A stretch of DNA of 7,291 nt from the NCBI GenBank assembly GCA_012515695.1, contig JAAYXX010000494.1, positions 1 through 7,291 on the forward strand, in the 5' to 3' direction. The position numbers were made by a program, and so were the translations under genes. Under the pieces are notes generated by a model. It saw nothing but the letters and a program-made list of their open reading frames with translations, was not told where the DNA came from and did no database searches. This document shows positions 1-6,202 of the stretch, one piece after another; position 1 is the stretch's first letter, and every line of letters begins with the position of its first letter. The DNA is from Chloroflexota bacterium. Lineage in GTDB: Bacteria > Chloroflexota > Anaerolineae > UBA1429.

Positions 1-209
1 AAGAGGTCATGGAGCGAGGGCCTTAGTATCATAAAGGGCTGATGCAAGTGCGACTGCACTTCACGCCCCAGAGGCTTGCCGATCAGGTCATCATGTAGAA
101 TGAATCCCCGATGCGAGTGGAATCTATCTCCAGCGCGGAGACGAAACATGAACCGCTTGCCATCTCGAGCGATGACCAGAACAAGGTCGTTTTCGTGTGC
201 GACTGACAA
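1..209 (-). CDS. trmI: tRNA (adenine-58-N1)-methyltransferase, TrmI family (5' part, runs off window)
   Basis: TrmI methylates N1 of adenosine 58 in the T-loop of tRNA, using S-adenosylmethionine, and helps stabilise tRNA. Only the first 69 codons are in the window; the gene continues past position 1. The translation contains ARDGKRF, then LRAGDRFHSHRG (about residues 24-35), HDDLIGKPLG (39-48) and FMILRPSLHDL (59-69). This matches my recollection of the N-terminal beta domain of TrmI/Rv2118c, which carries an 'FHTHRG...H..vIG...G..V.S......lvlRP.l.Dy' pattern. The SAM-binding Rossmann domain would lie outside the window. The frame is closed by a stop at 249-251 and has no ATG before residue 21, so the start must be a non-ATG codon. 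TTG at 209 gives an N-terminus of the usual length and follows a purine-rich GGGGAAAAGA stretch; TTG at 221 or 230 is possible. A good divergent promoter lies just upstream. The family call is fairly sure; the exact start is not. Confidence 0.83.
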   Translation of the reverse strand, partial: MSVAHENDLVLVIARDGKRFMFRLRAGDRFHSHRGFILHDDLIGKPLGREVQSHLHQPFMILRPSLHDL

Positions 210-247
210 TCTTTTCCCCAATCCCAGCAAAAAAAGTGTATACGAGT

Positions 248-276
248 ATTATATGGCAGGCTTGGGCTCTCGCCAA
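248..276 (-). promoter_or_regulatory. Sigma70-type promoter for the trmI-like gene
   Basis: Read on the minus strand, TTGGCG (276-271) and a perfect TATAAT (253-248) are separated by 17 bp. Transcription would start near 241, about 30 nt before the proposed TTG start at 209. A short inverted repeat, ATAC-GA-GTAT (240-249), overlaps the -10 box and start site and could be an operator, although it is too short to be convincing. Confidence 0.6.
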
Positions 277-293
277 CTTGGCCCGCGTACAGA

Positions 294-327
294 GGATGGG
301 CAGTTGAAACCGCCCACCCCCCCGCCG
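294..327 (+). repeat. Palindromic repeat, degenerate copy of the family at 7131-7272
   Basis: Positions 294-313 match 7131-7150 at 19 of 20 bases. The core GCAGTTGAAACCGC (300-313) is an imperfect palindrome. With the flanking G and C bases it folds as GGGC-A-GT, loop TGAA, AC-C-GCCC, with one A/C mismatch. It lies between the two divergent promoters. The following C7 run (317-323) is not part of the copy at the other end of the window, so this copy is partial or decayed. Confidence 0.65.
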
Positions 328-353
328 TGGTAACCCCCTGCGTAAAGCGTAGA

Positions 354-382
354 TTGAAAAGCAGCGCAGAATAGAGTATACT
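354..382 (+). promoter_or_regulatory. Sigma70-type promoter for the gene at 440
   Basis: TTGAAA (354-359) and TATACT (377-382) are separated by exactly 17 bp, which is close to the housekeeping sigma consensus. The expected transcript start is near 389, giving a leader of about 50 nt to the GTG at 440. The promoter probably also serves the downstream gene at 1883. Confidence 0.65.
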
Positions 383-439
383 GGGCCTCGATCCATTGTC
401 TATCCGGTGCACCCGGCTATCACACACCAAGGAATCCAC

Positions 440-1855
440 GTGACGACTCGCGTCCCCGTCTGCGGACGGGCCAACCAATCGACAACACAGACTTTCCTCC
501 CGCCGGAGGCTGACCCTGCCCTGCTCACCAGGAAAGGCTACCTGTACGTCCTGGCAGACAGCCGCGCAGATAGCGCCTGGGTCGCCGAAATCCGCGCGCA
601 ATATTATAACAGTGCTTCGTATGATGTGCTGCCCTGCCTGCAAAAGGTGCTGACGGCAGTATACCGCGCCTCACCCCAGGCGCGCGAGTTCATGCCCATG
701 CTGCTGGTAGTGCAAGGGCTGGATATTTTTGCCGTGGGCACAGACACGGGCGTCATCTGGCTGGCCCGCTTTGACGAGATCAAGCGCCTGCTGCCCAACA
801 TGCGCGAAGCCCGCCTGTTGGATACCCTGCCTCCCGATGGAGATGCCCCAGCGTGCAATCTGTACGGCCTGCAACAAAGGCTGTCCATTGGCGACGCGGT
901 TATCATGGCTACCCAGCCTGGGGCGCAACGGCTCACCGACACGGCCATTCGGCGGGCGCTACGCCGCGCCGAGTCGGCAGACAAGGTCGCCGCGACGCTG
1001 GCGAAAACGGCCTCGCGTCGCTCTAGTATTCCCGTTCCCGTGACAGTTATCCAGGTCTCTGGCTTTACTCCTATCCCGGACATCGGACCCGCGCAAAAGT
1101 GGAAGATCGCCGAACGCCCTCCCATCAAGGCATCCAAGCGCGGCGTGTCTCCCATTGTGCCCGCTCTGATTGTGGCCGCGTGCGCCATTGCCTTCTCGCT
1201 TTGGTTCACCGGCACGGCCGTCTCTAAGGAAACCCTGACCCAGCTTGTGGGCTGGATGCTCACCCCGGTGCCCACAGAAACGCCCCCCGGCGCTGAGGGC
1301 ACGCCCTCGCCCAGCGAGACGCCCAGCCCCACGTCGAGTTCGGAATCCACGGGCACTCTCTCGCCCACCCCTACCAGGACGCCAACCCCCACACCAGGGC
1401 GCTCTCTCCTGGACATTTTCGCTCGGAATACGGCCACCCCCCCGCCGACCAAACCGCACTACCCGCCGCCCGAACTCCTATCCCCCGAAACCAACGAAAA
1501 GCTGGCGGGGCAGGAGGTGGTGCTGCGCTGGGCATGGGCGGGCGCGTTGGCGGAGGACGAGTATTTCGACGTGCGCCTCTGGCGCGAAGGCACGCCCGAA
1601 AAAAGCATCGCCTGGACAAAGGAGCGGACCTATACGGAGCGCTCGCTGCCGAGCGGATGGTATAGCTGGAAAGTCGTGGTCATCCGAGGCGAGGATGGGG
1701 TGATCGAGCAGGTGTTGGGCAGCGAACCCAGGCCGTCCAGCTTTTATATGCAGGACCAGCCCGCGCCCACGGACACACCTGCCGCGACGGTGACAACCCC
1801 TCCCACACGGACAAGCCCGGGAACTCAACCAACCAGGGAGACCACCGGCTTTTAA
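440..1855 (+). CDS. Single-pass membrane protein: degenerate PP2C-like domain, TM, Thr/Pro linker, Ig/FN3-like domain
   Basis: The 471-residue product has four parts. Residues 1 to about 180 follow the order of PP2C phosphatases: CGRANQ near the start, GYLYVLADS (33-41), a helix ending in LPCLQKVLTAVYRA, a strand pair LVVQGLDIFAVGTDTG (89-104), then SIGDAVIMAT...LTDTAIRRAL (149-174). The metal-binding signatures are degraded: the NED/NQD position reads NQST, ADG reads ADS, GDSR reads GTDT, and SDG reads TQP. It is therefore probably a non-catalytic pseudophosphatase. Residues 238-257 are one membrane helix preceded by basic residues, implying N-in/C-out topology. A Thr/Pro/Ser-rich linker follows. 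Residues about 343-437 look like an Ig/FN3 fold (LLSPET..., VVLRWAW, YFDVRLW, GWYSWKVVV), and a Thr/Pro tail ends the protein. The start is GTG 440 because AAGGA (429-433) lies 6 nt upstream; GTG at 407 would add 11 residues and has no clear ribosome site. It probably shares a transcript with the gene at 1883. The PP2C relationship comes from pattern reading only. Confidence 0.72.
   Translation: MTTRVPVCGRANQSTTQTFLPPEADPALLTRKGYLYVLADSRADSAWVAEIRAQYYNSASYDVLPCLQKVLTAVYRASPQAREFMPMLLVVQGLDIFAVGTDTGVIWLARFDEIKRLLPNMREARLLDTLPPDGDAPACNLYGLQQRLSIGDAVIMATQPGAQRLTDTAIRRALRRAESADKVAATLAKTASRRSSIPVPVTVIQVSGFTPIPDIGPAQKWKIAERPPIKASKRGVSPIVPALIVAACAIAFSLWFTGTAVSKETLTQLVGWMLTPVPTETPPGAEGTPSPSETPSPTSSSESTGTLSPTPTRTPTPTPGRSLLDIFARNTATPPPTKPHYPPPELLSPETNEKLAGQEVVLRWAWAGALAEDEYFDVRLWREGTPEKSIAWTKERTYTERSLPSGWYSWKVVVIRGEDGVIEQVLGSEPRPSSFYMQDQPAPTDTPAATVTTPPTRTSPGTQPTRETTGF
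1262..1475 (+). repeat. Low-complexity Thr/Pro/Ser-coding tract with a C7 run
   Basis: This C-rich stretch encodes the linker between the membrane helix and the outside domain of the upstream protein, with TPTPTP-type runs. It contains a seven-C homopolymer at 1437-1443, in frame as ACC CCC CCG. Such linkers evolve quickly, are probably extended, and may be O-glycosylated. Confidence 0.6.
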
Positions 1856-1875
1856 CCGTCTCACTCATCTCAATC

Positions 1876-1880
1876 AAGGG
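1876..1880 (+). promoter_or_regulatory. Poorly spaced Shine-Dalgarno for the gene at 1883
   Basis: AAGGG ends only 2 nt before the ATG, closer than usual. An in-frame stop (1853-1855) and the lack of any other ATG nearby still make 1883 the best start. Translation may depend partly on ribosomes finishing the upstream gene, which ends 27 nt before. Confidence 0.35.
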
Positions 1881-1882
1881 AC

Positions 1883-2752
1883 ATGAACAAGCGTACCAGA
1901 ATAGATCTGCGCGCCTCGCTGGTAGTACTCACGCTGGTTGTGGCCAGCATTCCATCAGTGCTACCAACGCAACAGCAAGACAGCGTCCAGGCGGCCCCGC
2001 CTGTCCTTCACGGGCCGCCCACGCACACGTCCACGCCCAGGCCCATCCTCACCACCACCGTGACGCTGACGATGACGGCGACGGTGACTCTGTCGGCGAC
2101 GCCCACCGATACGCCGACCATCACCGCTACGCCTACGCATACAGCCACAGCGACACCAACATCCACTCCCACCTTGACGCCCACCCCAACCATCACGCCT
2201 ACGCCCACGCCGTACCCCGTCTACGTGCCGCTCATACTCAGGCAAGTCAAATCGCTGCTAGATGGGGGGTTCGAGTCGGGCGCCTTCCAGCCCGCGTGGG
2301 AGGTCTCGGGCAATCTGCCAACGGAACTAGTCGCGGGGCAGTCGCATGGAGGCGAGTACGCGGCCCTGTTGGGCAACCCGAACTATAACAACGCGGGAGG
2401 CTGCCCAACGGGCGTCGCCAGCATCTCCCAGGTGATCGACGTGCCGACGGACGGGCGCGTATTCCTGCGCTTCTGGTATCGGATCTATTCCTATGACACG
2501 TTGGATTTCGACTATTTCGCCGTCTATCTGCGGCCTGCGTCCGGTGGGGCTGAGGAGAAAGCCTGGTTCGATGGCCGCATCCATTGGAATAATTCCCTGT
2601 GGAACTCGGGATGGCGTGAGGGAGTGGTCTTGTTAGACCGCTATCGAGGACAAAGGGTGCAGGTAAGATTATGTAACGTGATGAGCAACGCCGATGGCTG
2701 GTATAACACCTGGACCCTGGTGGACGACGTGAGCGTGACCGTCCAGCGTTGA
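1883..2752 (+). CDS. Secreted protein: signal peptide, Thr/Pro linker, C-terminal carbohydrate-binding-like jelly-roll domain
   Basis: The 289-residue product begins with a basic N-region (MNKRTRIDLR), a hydrophobic core (SLVVLTLVVASI) and a likely signal-peptidase site after VQA (residue 37). Residues 38 to about 109 are a Thr/Pro-rich tract. PYPVYVPLILR (110-120) follows; similar motifs are common after such linkers in Chloroflexota secreted proteins. Residues about 122-287 look like a beta-sandwich of the carbohydrate-binding or MAM-like type: LLDGGFESG at the start, then W, HGGEYAALLG, ISQVIDVP, FLRFWYRI, DYFAVYL, LLDRYRGQRVQVRL, and a closing LVDDVSV. Two cysteines, in GGCPTG and RLCNV, could form a disulfide. 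No catalytic motif is visible, so it may be a surface lectin or adhesin. It lies 27 bp after the membrane protein in the same direction, so the two probably form an operon. The sugar or other ligand cannot be told from the sequence. Confidence 0.75.
   Translation: MNKRTRIDLRASLVVLTLVVASIPSVLPTQQQDSVQAAPPVLHGPPTHTSTPRPILTTTVTLTMTATVTLSATPTDTPTITATPTHTATATPTSTPTLTPTPTITPTPTPYPVYVPLILRQVKSLLDGGFESGAFQPAWEVSGNLPTELVAGQSHGGEYAALLGNPNYNNAGGCPTGVASISQVIDVPTDGRVFLRFWYRIYSYDTLDFDYFAVYLRPASGGAEEKAWFDGRIHWNNSLWNSGWREGVVLLDRYRGQRVQVRLCNVMSNADGWYNTWTLVDDVSVTVQR
2020..2215 (+). repeat. Low-complexity Thr/Pro-coding tract
   Basis: Irregular repeats of ACN-CCN and ACN-GCN codons encode the linker of the secreted protein. 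The tract is strongly C-rich and G-poor on the plus strand. Shadow reading frames on the opposite strand come from this composition. Confidence 0.65.
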
Positions 2753-2788
2753 ACGGCGCGCCCACGCCGCAGAGACGCGCTGTGGACC

Positions 2789-2805
2789 GCCGGCTTCCAG
2801 CCGGC
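2789..2805. repeat. Perfect hairpin, 7-bp stem and TCC loop
   Basis: GCCGGCT-TCC-AGCCGGC lies between two convergent genes. No T-run follows on either strand, so it is not a standard intrinsic terminator. It shares stem and loop lengths, and the TTNCA centre, with the hairpin at 4039-4055, suggesting a dispersed repeat that could still help end transcription. Confidence 0.6.
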
Positions 2806-2819
2806 TATAATGTGGTAAA

Positions 2820-2836
2820 GCCGCCAAGATGGCGGC
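2820..2836. repeat. Perfect hairpin, 7-bp stem and AGA loop
   Basis: GCCGCCA-AGA-TGGCGGC lies 14 bp after the preceding hairpin and 12 bp before the end of the ychF gene. Stem and loop lengths equal those of the neighbouring hairpin but the stem sequence differs. The pair may act as a bidirectional transcription barrier between the convergent genes. Confidence 0.55.
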
Positions 2837-2848
2837 GATCCAATTCCG

Positions 2849-3949
2849 TCAGACAGCAAAGCGAATGTGAATCACGTCGCCGTCCTGCACGACGTACTCG
2901 CGTCCTTCCAGGCGCAACGTGCCCAACTCCCTGGCCCTGGCAAACGACCCCGCCGCATCCAGGTCGTTATAGCCCACCACTTCCGCCCGAATAAAGCCGC
3001 GAGCCATGTCCGAATGCACCGTGCCAGCAGCATCCAGGGCAGTCTGCCCCCGCCGCAGCGTCCAGGCGCGCACCTCTTTGCCGCCAGTCGTAGTGAAAAA
3101 CGTCACATAGTCCAGCAGTTGATAGCCCGCCCAGATGAATCGGTCCAGCCCTCGGCCAGTAGTGACGCCCAACTCTGCGAGATATGCTTCGGCCTCCTCG
3201 GCGCTGAAATCAACCAGCTCGGCTTCCAGGGCAGCGCACAGGGCAATCACGTGCGCCCCATCCTCGGCGGCCTTGGCGCGCACGCGGTCAGCGCACTCGC
3301 CCCCGTCGGGCAACTGGTCTTCGGACACATTCGCCACCAACAACTGCGGCTTGATGGTCAGCAAGGCCACATCGCGCAGATAGTCGCGTTCCGCCGCGCT
3401 CAACTCCATCGCGCGCACCGGCTGCCCCGCCCGCAACCCGTCCATCACCTTCTCGATGGTGGCGATCTCGTCGGCGTACTCCTTGGGATGTCCCTTGGCC
3501 CTGGTCTGCGTGCGCTCCAGATGGCGCTCCATAATCTCCAGGTCCGACAGGATCAACTCCAACCCCACCGTCTCAATATCCTCTACCGGGTCCAGATAGG
3601 GCGTCACATGGGGGATGTCCGCATCGTGGAAGCAGCGTACCACCATCGCGATGGCGTCCACATCGCGAATATGGCCCAGGAACTGGTTGCCCAACCCCTC
3701 CCCTTTGCTGGCCCCGCGCACCAGCCCGGCAATATCCACCACGCGCAGAGTAGCCGGGACAACTCGCTCCGGCTGGACGATCTCGGCAACTCGCTCCAGC
3801 CGCGCATCGGGCACGGGAACGATGCCCACGTTGGGGGAAATGGTAGTGAAAGGATAAGAGGCAACAGCAGCCCCAGCCCGAGTCAGTGCGTTGAACAGAG
3901 TGGATTTGCCTACATTCGGCAACCCCACAAGCCCTAGTTGCAGTGCCAT
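2849..3949 (-). CDS. ychF: Ribosome-associated P-loop ATPase YchF (OLA1/Obg-like family)
   Basis: YchF is a conserved Obg-family NTPase that prefers ATP, binds ribosomes and is linked to translation control and oxidative-stress responses. The 366-residue product has the family's usual full length. The Walker A/G1 motif is GLPNVGKST (9-17), the switch region includes YPFTT (32-36), and G3 is DIAG (72-75). The residue after DIAG is Leu in place of a catalytic Gln, as in the HAS-GTPase group. G4 is NVSE (207-210) in place of NKxD, the change that gives ATP specificity. The middle part forms the helical coiled-coil insertion. The C-terminal TGS-like domain contains FFTTGGKEVRAWTLRRG (with an extra Thr), then GTVHSDMARGFIRAEVV, and ends in GDVIHIRFAV. 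The start is ATG 3949, with AAGGAGG 4 nt upstream. It lies downstream of the VanW-like gene in the same direction, 132 bp apart; no strong promoter is seen in that gap. Confidence 0.97.
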   Translation of the reverse strand: MALQLGLVGLPNVGKSTLFNALTRAGAAVASYPFTTISPNVGIVPVPDARLERVAEIVQPERVVPATLRVVDIAGLVRGASKGEGLGNQFLGHIRDVDAIAMVVRCFHDADIPHVTPYLDPVEDIETVGLELILSDLEIMERHLERTQTRAKGHPKEYADEIATIEKVMDGLRAGQPVRAMELSAAERDYLRDVALLTIKPQLLVANVSEDQLPDGGECADRVRAKAAEDGAHVIALCAALEAELVDFSAEEAEAYLAELGVTTGRGLDRFIWAGYQLLDYVTFFTTTGGKEVRAWTLRRGQTALDAAGTVHSDMARGFIRAEVVGYNDLDAAGSFARARELGTLRLEGREYVVQDGDVIHIRFAV

Positions 3950-3953
3950 TTTT

Positions 3954-3960
3954 CCTCCTT
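3954..3960 (-). promoter_or_regulatory. Strong ribosome binding site of ychF
   Basis: On the minus strand AAGGAGG precedes AAAA-ATG. It is the strongest Shine-Dalgarno sequence in the window and fixes the ychF start. Confidence 0.8.
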
Positions 3961-4038
3961 GCCGACTGCCCTCGCCTGAAAAGCGCGGCTCCGGGGAGCA
4001 GCCTATCGCCTTCTGAGGGTCAGAGGCAGACAGGTAGC

Positions 4039-4055
4039 CGCGCCTTGCAGGCGCG
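4039..4055. repeat. Perfect hairpin, 7-bp stem and TGC loop
   Basis: CGCGCCT-TGC-AGGCGCG lies 27 bp beyond the end of the VanW-like gene and about 90 bp before ychF. It has the same 7-3-7 build as the hairpins at 2789 and 2820, and shares the centre TTNCA with the first. There is no T-tract on the minus strand, so a terminator role is possible but not of the classic kind. Confidence 0.55.
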
Positions 4056-4081
4056 CAGTCCCGCGCCCTCTCCCGCGTGCG

Positions 4082-6019
4082 TTAACTATCAGGCGGCGGC
4101 GAATCTGCCTCAACCGGCTGCGGCCCCACCAGATAGCGGGCGGGCCACGCCTTGAACTGGGTAAAGAACTTTTCTCTGGCGACCTCTTGCCCGTCGCGCT
4201 CGATGATGCGCCAAATAGTCACATCCAGCCCATCATGAGGCTGCTCCACCTGCACCTGCGTGCCGGGGGCCATGAAAGGGTCTTCCTCATACACCGGCTC
4301 GCCCGGCTTGGTCGGGTTCTCGGTGATCGGCCCCTCCATCCTCACCTTGCGATCCATAGGCGCGCCATAGAAGCGGAAATAGAGCTTGGCGTTCGCCTCG
4401 TCTACTTCGGTCAAGATCAAAATAGGCGTGTCGGTGTCGTTGCGGAACTTGAAATCTACCAGGGGCGAAAAGGTCGCCGCGTCCAGCCCCACCGGTGGCT
4501 CGTACCAGCCCACCCGATACGCGTGGGGGGTCCGCTCGACAATGGGATAGCCGCCCCAAAAGGCCGCCCGGAAAGCCGTCGTGCTGACCTGACACACGCC
4601 GCCGCCAGCGCCAAGCTCTGTCCGGTCGCCATAGATCACCCACGATTCGCTGTAGCCGCTGGCAATGGTCACCAGCCCCAGATGCTCCACGAAGGAAAAG
4701 ACAGACTGCGGCGGCACAGTCACGCCGTGGAACTGGGCGGTGGCGCGCTTGATATTATGCAAGCGGTCGGCTGTAGACCCCCGAAAATTGCTCTCCCCCA
4801 CGCTGATCAGTTGGAGGGGCATCAGCGCCTCCATGTCTTGGCGCGTTACCCGCGGCGAAACGTGGTTCACCGGCAGCGTCACCTCGCGCTGGTCCGACAG
4901 GCAGGCATCTAACACGGCCCGGGTAGCCGCCGGGATGTCCAGCGCGTACCCCATCTGGCCGGGTTTCAACGTCTTGAGCGTGTTTGTGGCAGGGTTATAG
5001 TCAAACGTTGGCTCGCGGGGGCCGCGCGCAATATCGCCAGCCACTCCCTGGAGATACTCGGCGATTTTCGCATCATCCACCGCCACCTCGACGGCAGTGG
5101 CCCCCTCTCGCTGCACCTGATGCAGCGTCAGCCAGGAGGCCAGCATCGCCTGGTCAATGTTCCAGCGTCGCGTCACCTGCCGCGCCACCCCATCGTCGCC
5201 CGTTTCCTCCAGCGTCGCCACCAGCGTCAGTGGGGACTGTAGGAGCGTCTCCACGCGCTCGCGAGCGCCCGCCACCTCTGTCAATGGCGGCGCCACCTCG
5301 CGGAACGTGAGCGGGACGCGAATGGGTTCCAGCACATGCTCTTCCATCGCAGGGGGCAGATTGTGCCACAGCCGCAACAGTCGCGGCGTCGTGTCGCGCG
5401 GGAGCGTAGCCAACGCCTCTTGCACGCGGGCCTCAATGGCCTGCTGCGTCGCCACAATGTCCAGCTCGCGCCCTGCCTCGGATTCGTCGGTGTGCGCCTG
5501 AAAGCCCGCCACCCACAGCCGCGCCTGCTGGGCAGGATGACCCGCCTGCCGCGCCACGTGCCGCAAATAGATCAGCGAGGGGCCGGGTTCCAGGTGGAAA
5601 GTAGCCGAAAAATCGCTCCCCTGCCAGAGCAGCCGCCAGTGCGCCAGCAGGTCGTCGCGGAATACCCCCGTGCGCCCCACCCGCCAGGCGGCGTCTAGCG
5701 CGTCCTCTAGCTCCCAGCGCCCGCCCAGCGATTGAGTGGAAACTGTCCATTCCCGCTCGGCAGTGTACAACGAGACGTAGGGCAACCCATCGCCATTCAG
5801 TCGCTGCTCCACGAGCGTCCGCGCCTCCGCTTTCGTCAGGCCGCCCACGGGAACCCCCTGGATGGTAACCCCCTCGTACATCCGGTCGGCGTAGCGCGTC
5901 TCATAGGCGATGACCGCAACACCAGCGACTAACAACAACCCCAGGAATATGCCAGCCACCGCCAGCAGGAACTCGGTCAGCCAGTGGCCTTTACGTGATG
6001 GAACCTCACGAGTGCTCAT
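4082..6019 (-). CDS. Membrane-anchored VanW/YoaR-like cell-wall protein
   Basis: The 645-residue product has a short basic N-terminus and one membrane helix (about 17-39), so the rest should lie outside the membrane. Residues about 48-395 resemble the paired peptidoglycan-binding-like (YoaR/PG_binding_4) region, with the typical opening YEGVTIQGVPVGGLTKAEA and later a GYALDIPAATRAVLDA segment. Residues about 408-545 are the VanW domain: FRGSTADRLHNIKRA, PPQSVFSF, GYSESWVI and GAGGGVCQVSTTAF, with the conserved Cys476 and then ERTPHAYRV. The C-terminal part (DVTIWRIIERDGQEVAREKF...) resembles the strand-rich end, sometimes G5-like, of such proteins. VanW occurs in some vancomycin-resistance clusters, but its biochemical role is unknown; nothing here indicates resistance. 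ATG 6019 was chosen because GGTGAT lies just upstream, the helix then sits at the N-terminus, and a promoter fits. The open frame extends to 6253, but that stretch is not membrane-like and overlaps the divergent gene. Confidence 0.9.
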   Translation of the reverse strand: MSTREVPSRKGHWLTEFLLAVAGIFLGLLLVAGVAVIAYETRYADRMYEGVTIQGVPVGGLTKAEARTLVEQRLNGDGLPYVSLYTAEREWTVSTQSLGGRWELEDALDAAWRVGRTGVFRDDLLAHWRLLWQGSDFSATFHLEPGPSLIYLRHVARQAGHPAQQARLWVAGFQAHTDESEAGRELDIVATQQAIEARVQEALATLPRDTTPRLLRLWHNLPPAMEEHVLEPIRVPLTFREVAPPLTEVAGARERVETLLQSPLTLVATLEETGDDGVARQVTRRWNIDQAMLASWLTLHQVQREGATAVEVAVDDAKIAEYLQGVAGDIARGPREPTFDYNPATNTLKTLKPGQMGYALDIPAATRAVLDACLSDQREVTLPVNHVSPRVTRQDMEALMPLQLISVGESNFRGSTADRLHNIKRATAQFHGVTVPPQSVFSFVEHLGLVTIASGYSESWVIYGDRTELGAGGGVCQVSTTAFRAAFWGGYPIVERTPHAYRVGWYEPPVGLDAATFSPLVDFKFRNDTDTPILILTEVDEANAKLYFRFYGAPMDRKVRMEGPITENPTKPGEPVYEEDPFMAPGTQVQVEQPHDGLDVTIWRIIERDGQEVAREKFFTQFKAWPARYLVGPQPVEADSPPPDS

Positions 6020-6052
6020 CTCATCACCTTCAGCTAGAACTAGACAGCCGGT

Positions 6053-6081
6053 ATTATACCCTAAACGCCCCAGATAGCAGA
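6053..6081 (-). promoter_or_regulatory. Promoter of the VanW-like gene
   Basis: A perfect TATAAT lies on the minus strand (6058-6053), about 34 nt before the ATG at 6019. At the expected -35 distance there is only TCTGCT (6081-6076, 17-bp spacer) or TTCTGC (18 bp), so the -35 box is weak. The -10 box sits inside an 11-bp palindrome, GGTATTATACC (6050-6060). Confidence 0.5.
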
Positions 6082-6122
6082 ATGTTCCGGCCAGGTTTGC
6101 CACGCGCCGCCCGCGTTCTGGC

Positions 6123-6151
6123 TTGTGGCCTTTATCCGTTCGTGATACACT
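6123..6151 (+). promoter_or_regulatory. Possible extended -10 promoter of the DapA-like gene
   Basis: TTGTGG (6123-6128) and TACACT (6146-6151) are 17 bp apart, and TGA directly before the -10 box gives an extended -10 element. The leader would be about 45 nt to the ATG at 6203. Confidence 0.4.
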
Positions 6152-6202
6152 ATCTTGCGGTCCGTAATCCCTTTCGGGAATCAGCTTGTGGAGGTGGGTC
6201 AT

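Noticed and set aside
83..643. Minus-strand frame (186 codons) across the intergenic region and gene start
   Set aside because: It overlaps two well-supported promoters and the start of the plus-strand gene. The minus-strand coding signal near 1-209 is in a different frame and matches TrmI.
314..1447. Shared 14-mer CCACCCCCCCGCCG near 314 and 1434
   Set aside because: It is a low-complexity C-rich match in different contexts, one intergenic and one coding. Chance is the simplest explanation.
604..1452. Long minus-strand frame (282 codons) opposite the membrane protein
   Set aside because: It is a composition shadow of the GC-rich, Thr/Pro-coding plus strand. It gives low-complexity Gly/Val protein, has no ribosome site, and the plus-strand gene has clear domain logic.
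2789..2836. Hairpins considered as intrinsic terminators
   Set aside because: No T-run follows on either strand, and a similar hairpin occurs at 4039, so they are listed as repeats. A terminator role remains possible.
2867..3937. Plus-strand frame (356 codons) antisense to ychF
   Set aside because: ychF has every family motif in the opposite frame. The antisense product is rich in Arg, His and Gln and resembles nothing I know.
4187..4912. Plus-strand frame (241 codons) antisense to the VanW domain
   Set aside because: It lies wholly opposite conserved VanW motifs, has no ribosome site, and is His/Arg-rich like other shadow frames.
6155..6202. 16-residue upstream extension of the DapA-like protein
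   Set aside because: ATG 6203 has GGAGGTG at ideal spacing and begins where family members begin. The upstream ATG sits only a few bases after the predicted -10 box.
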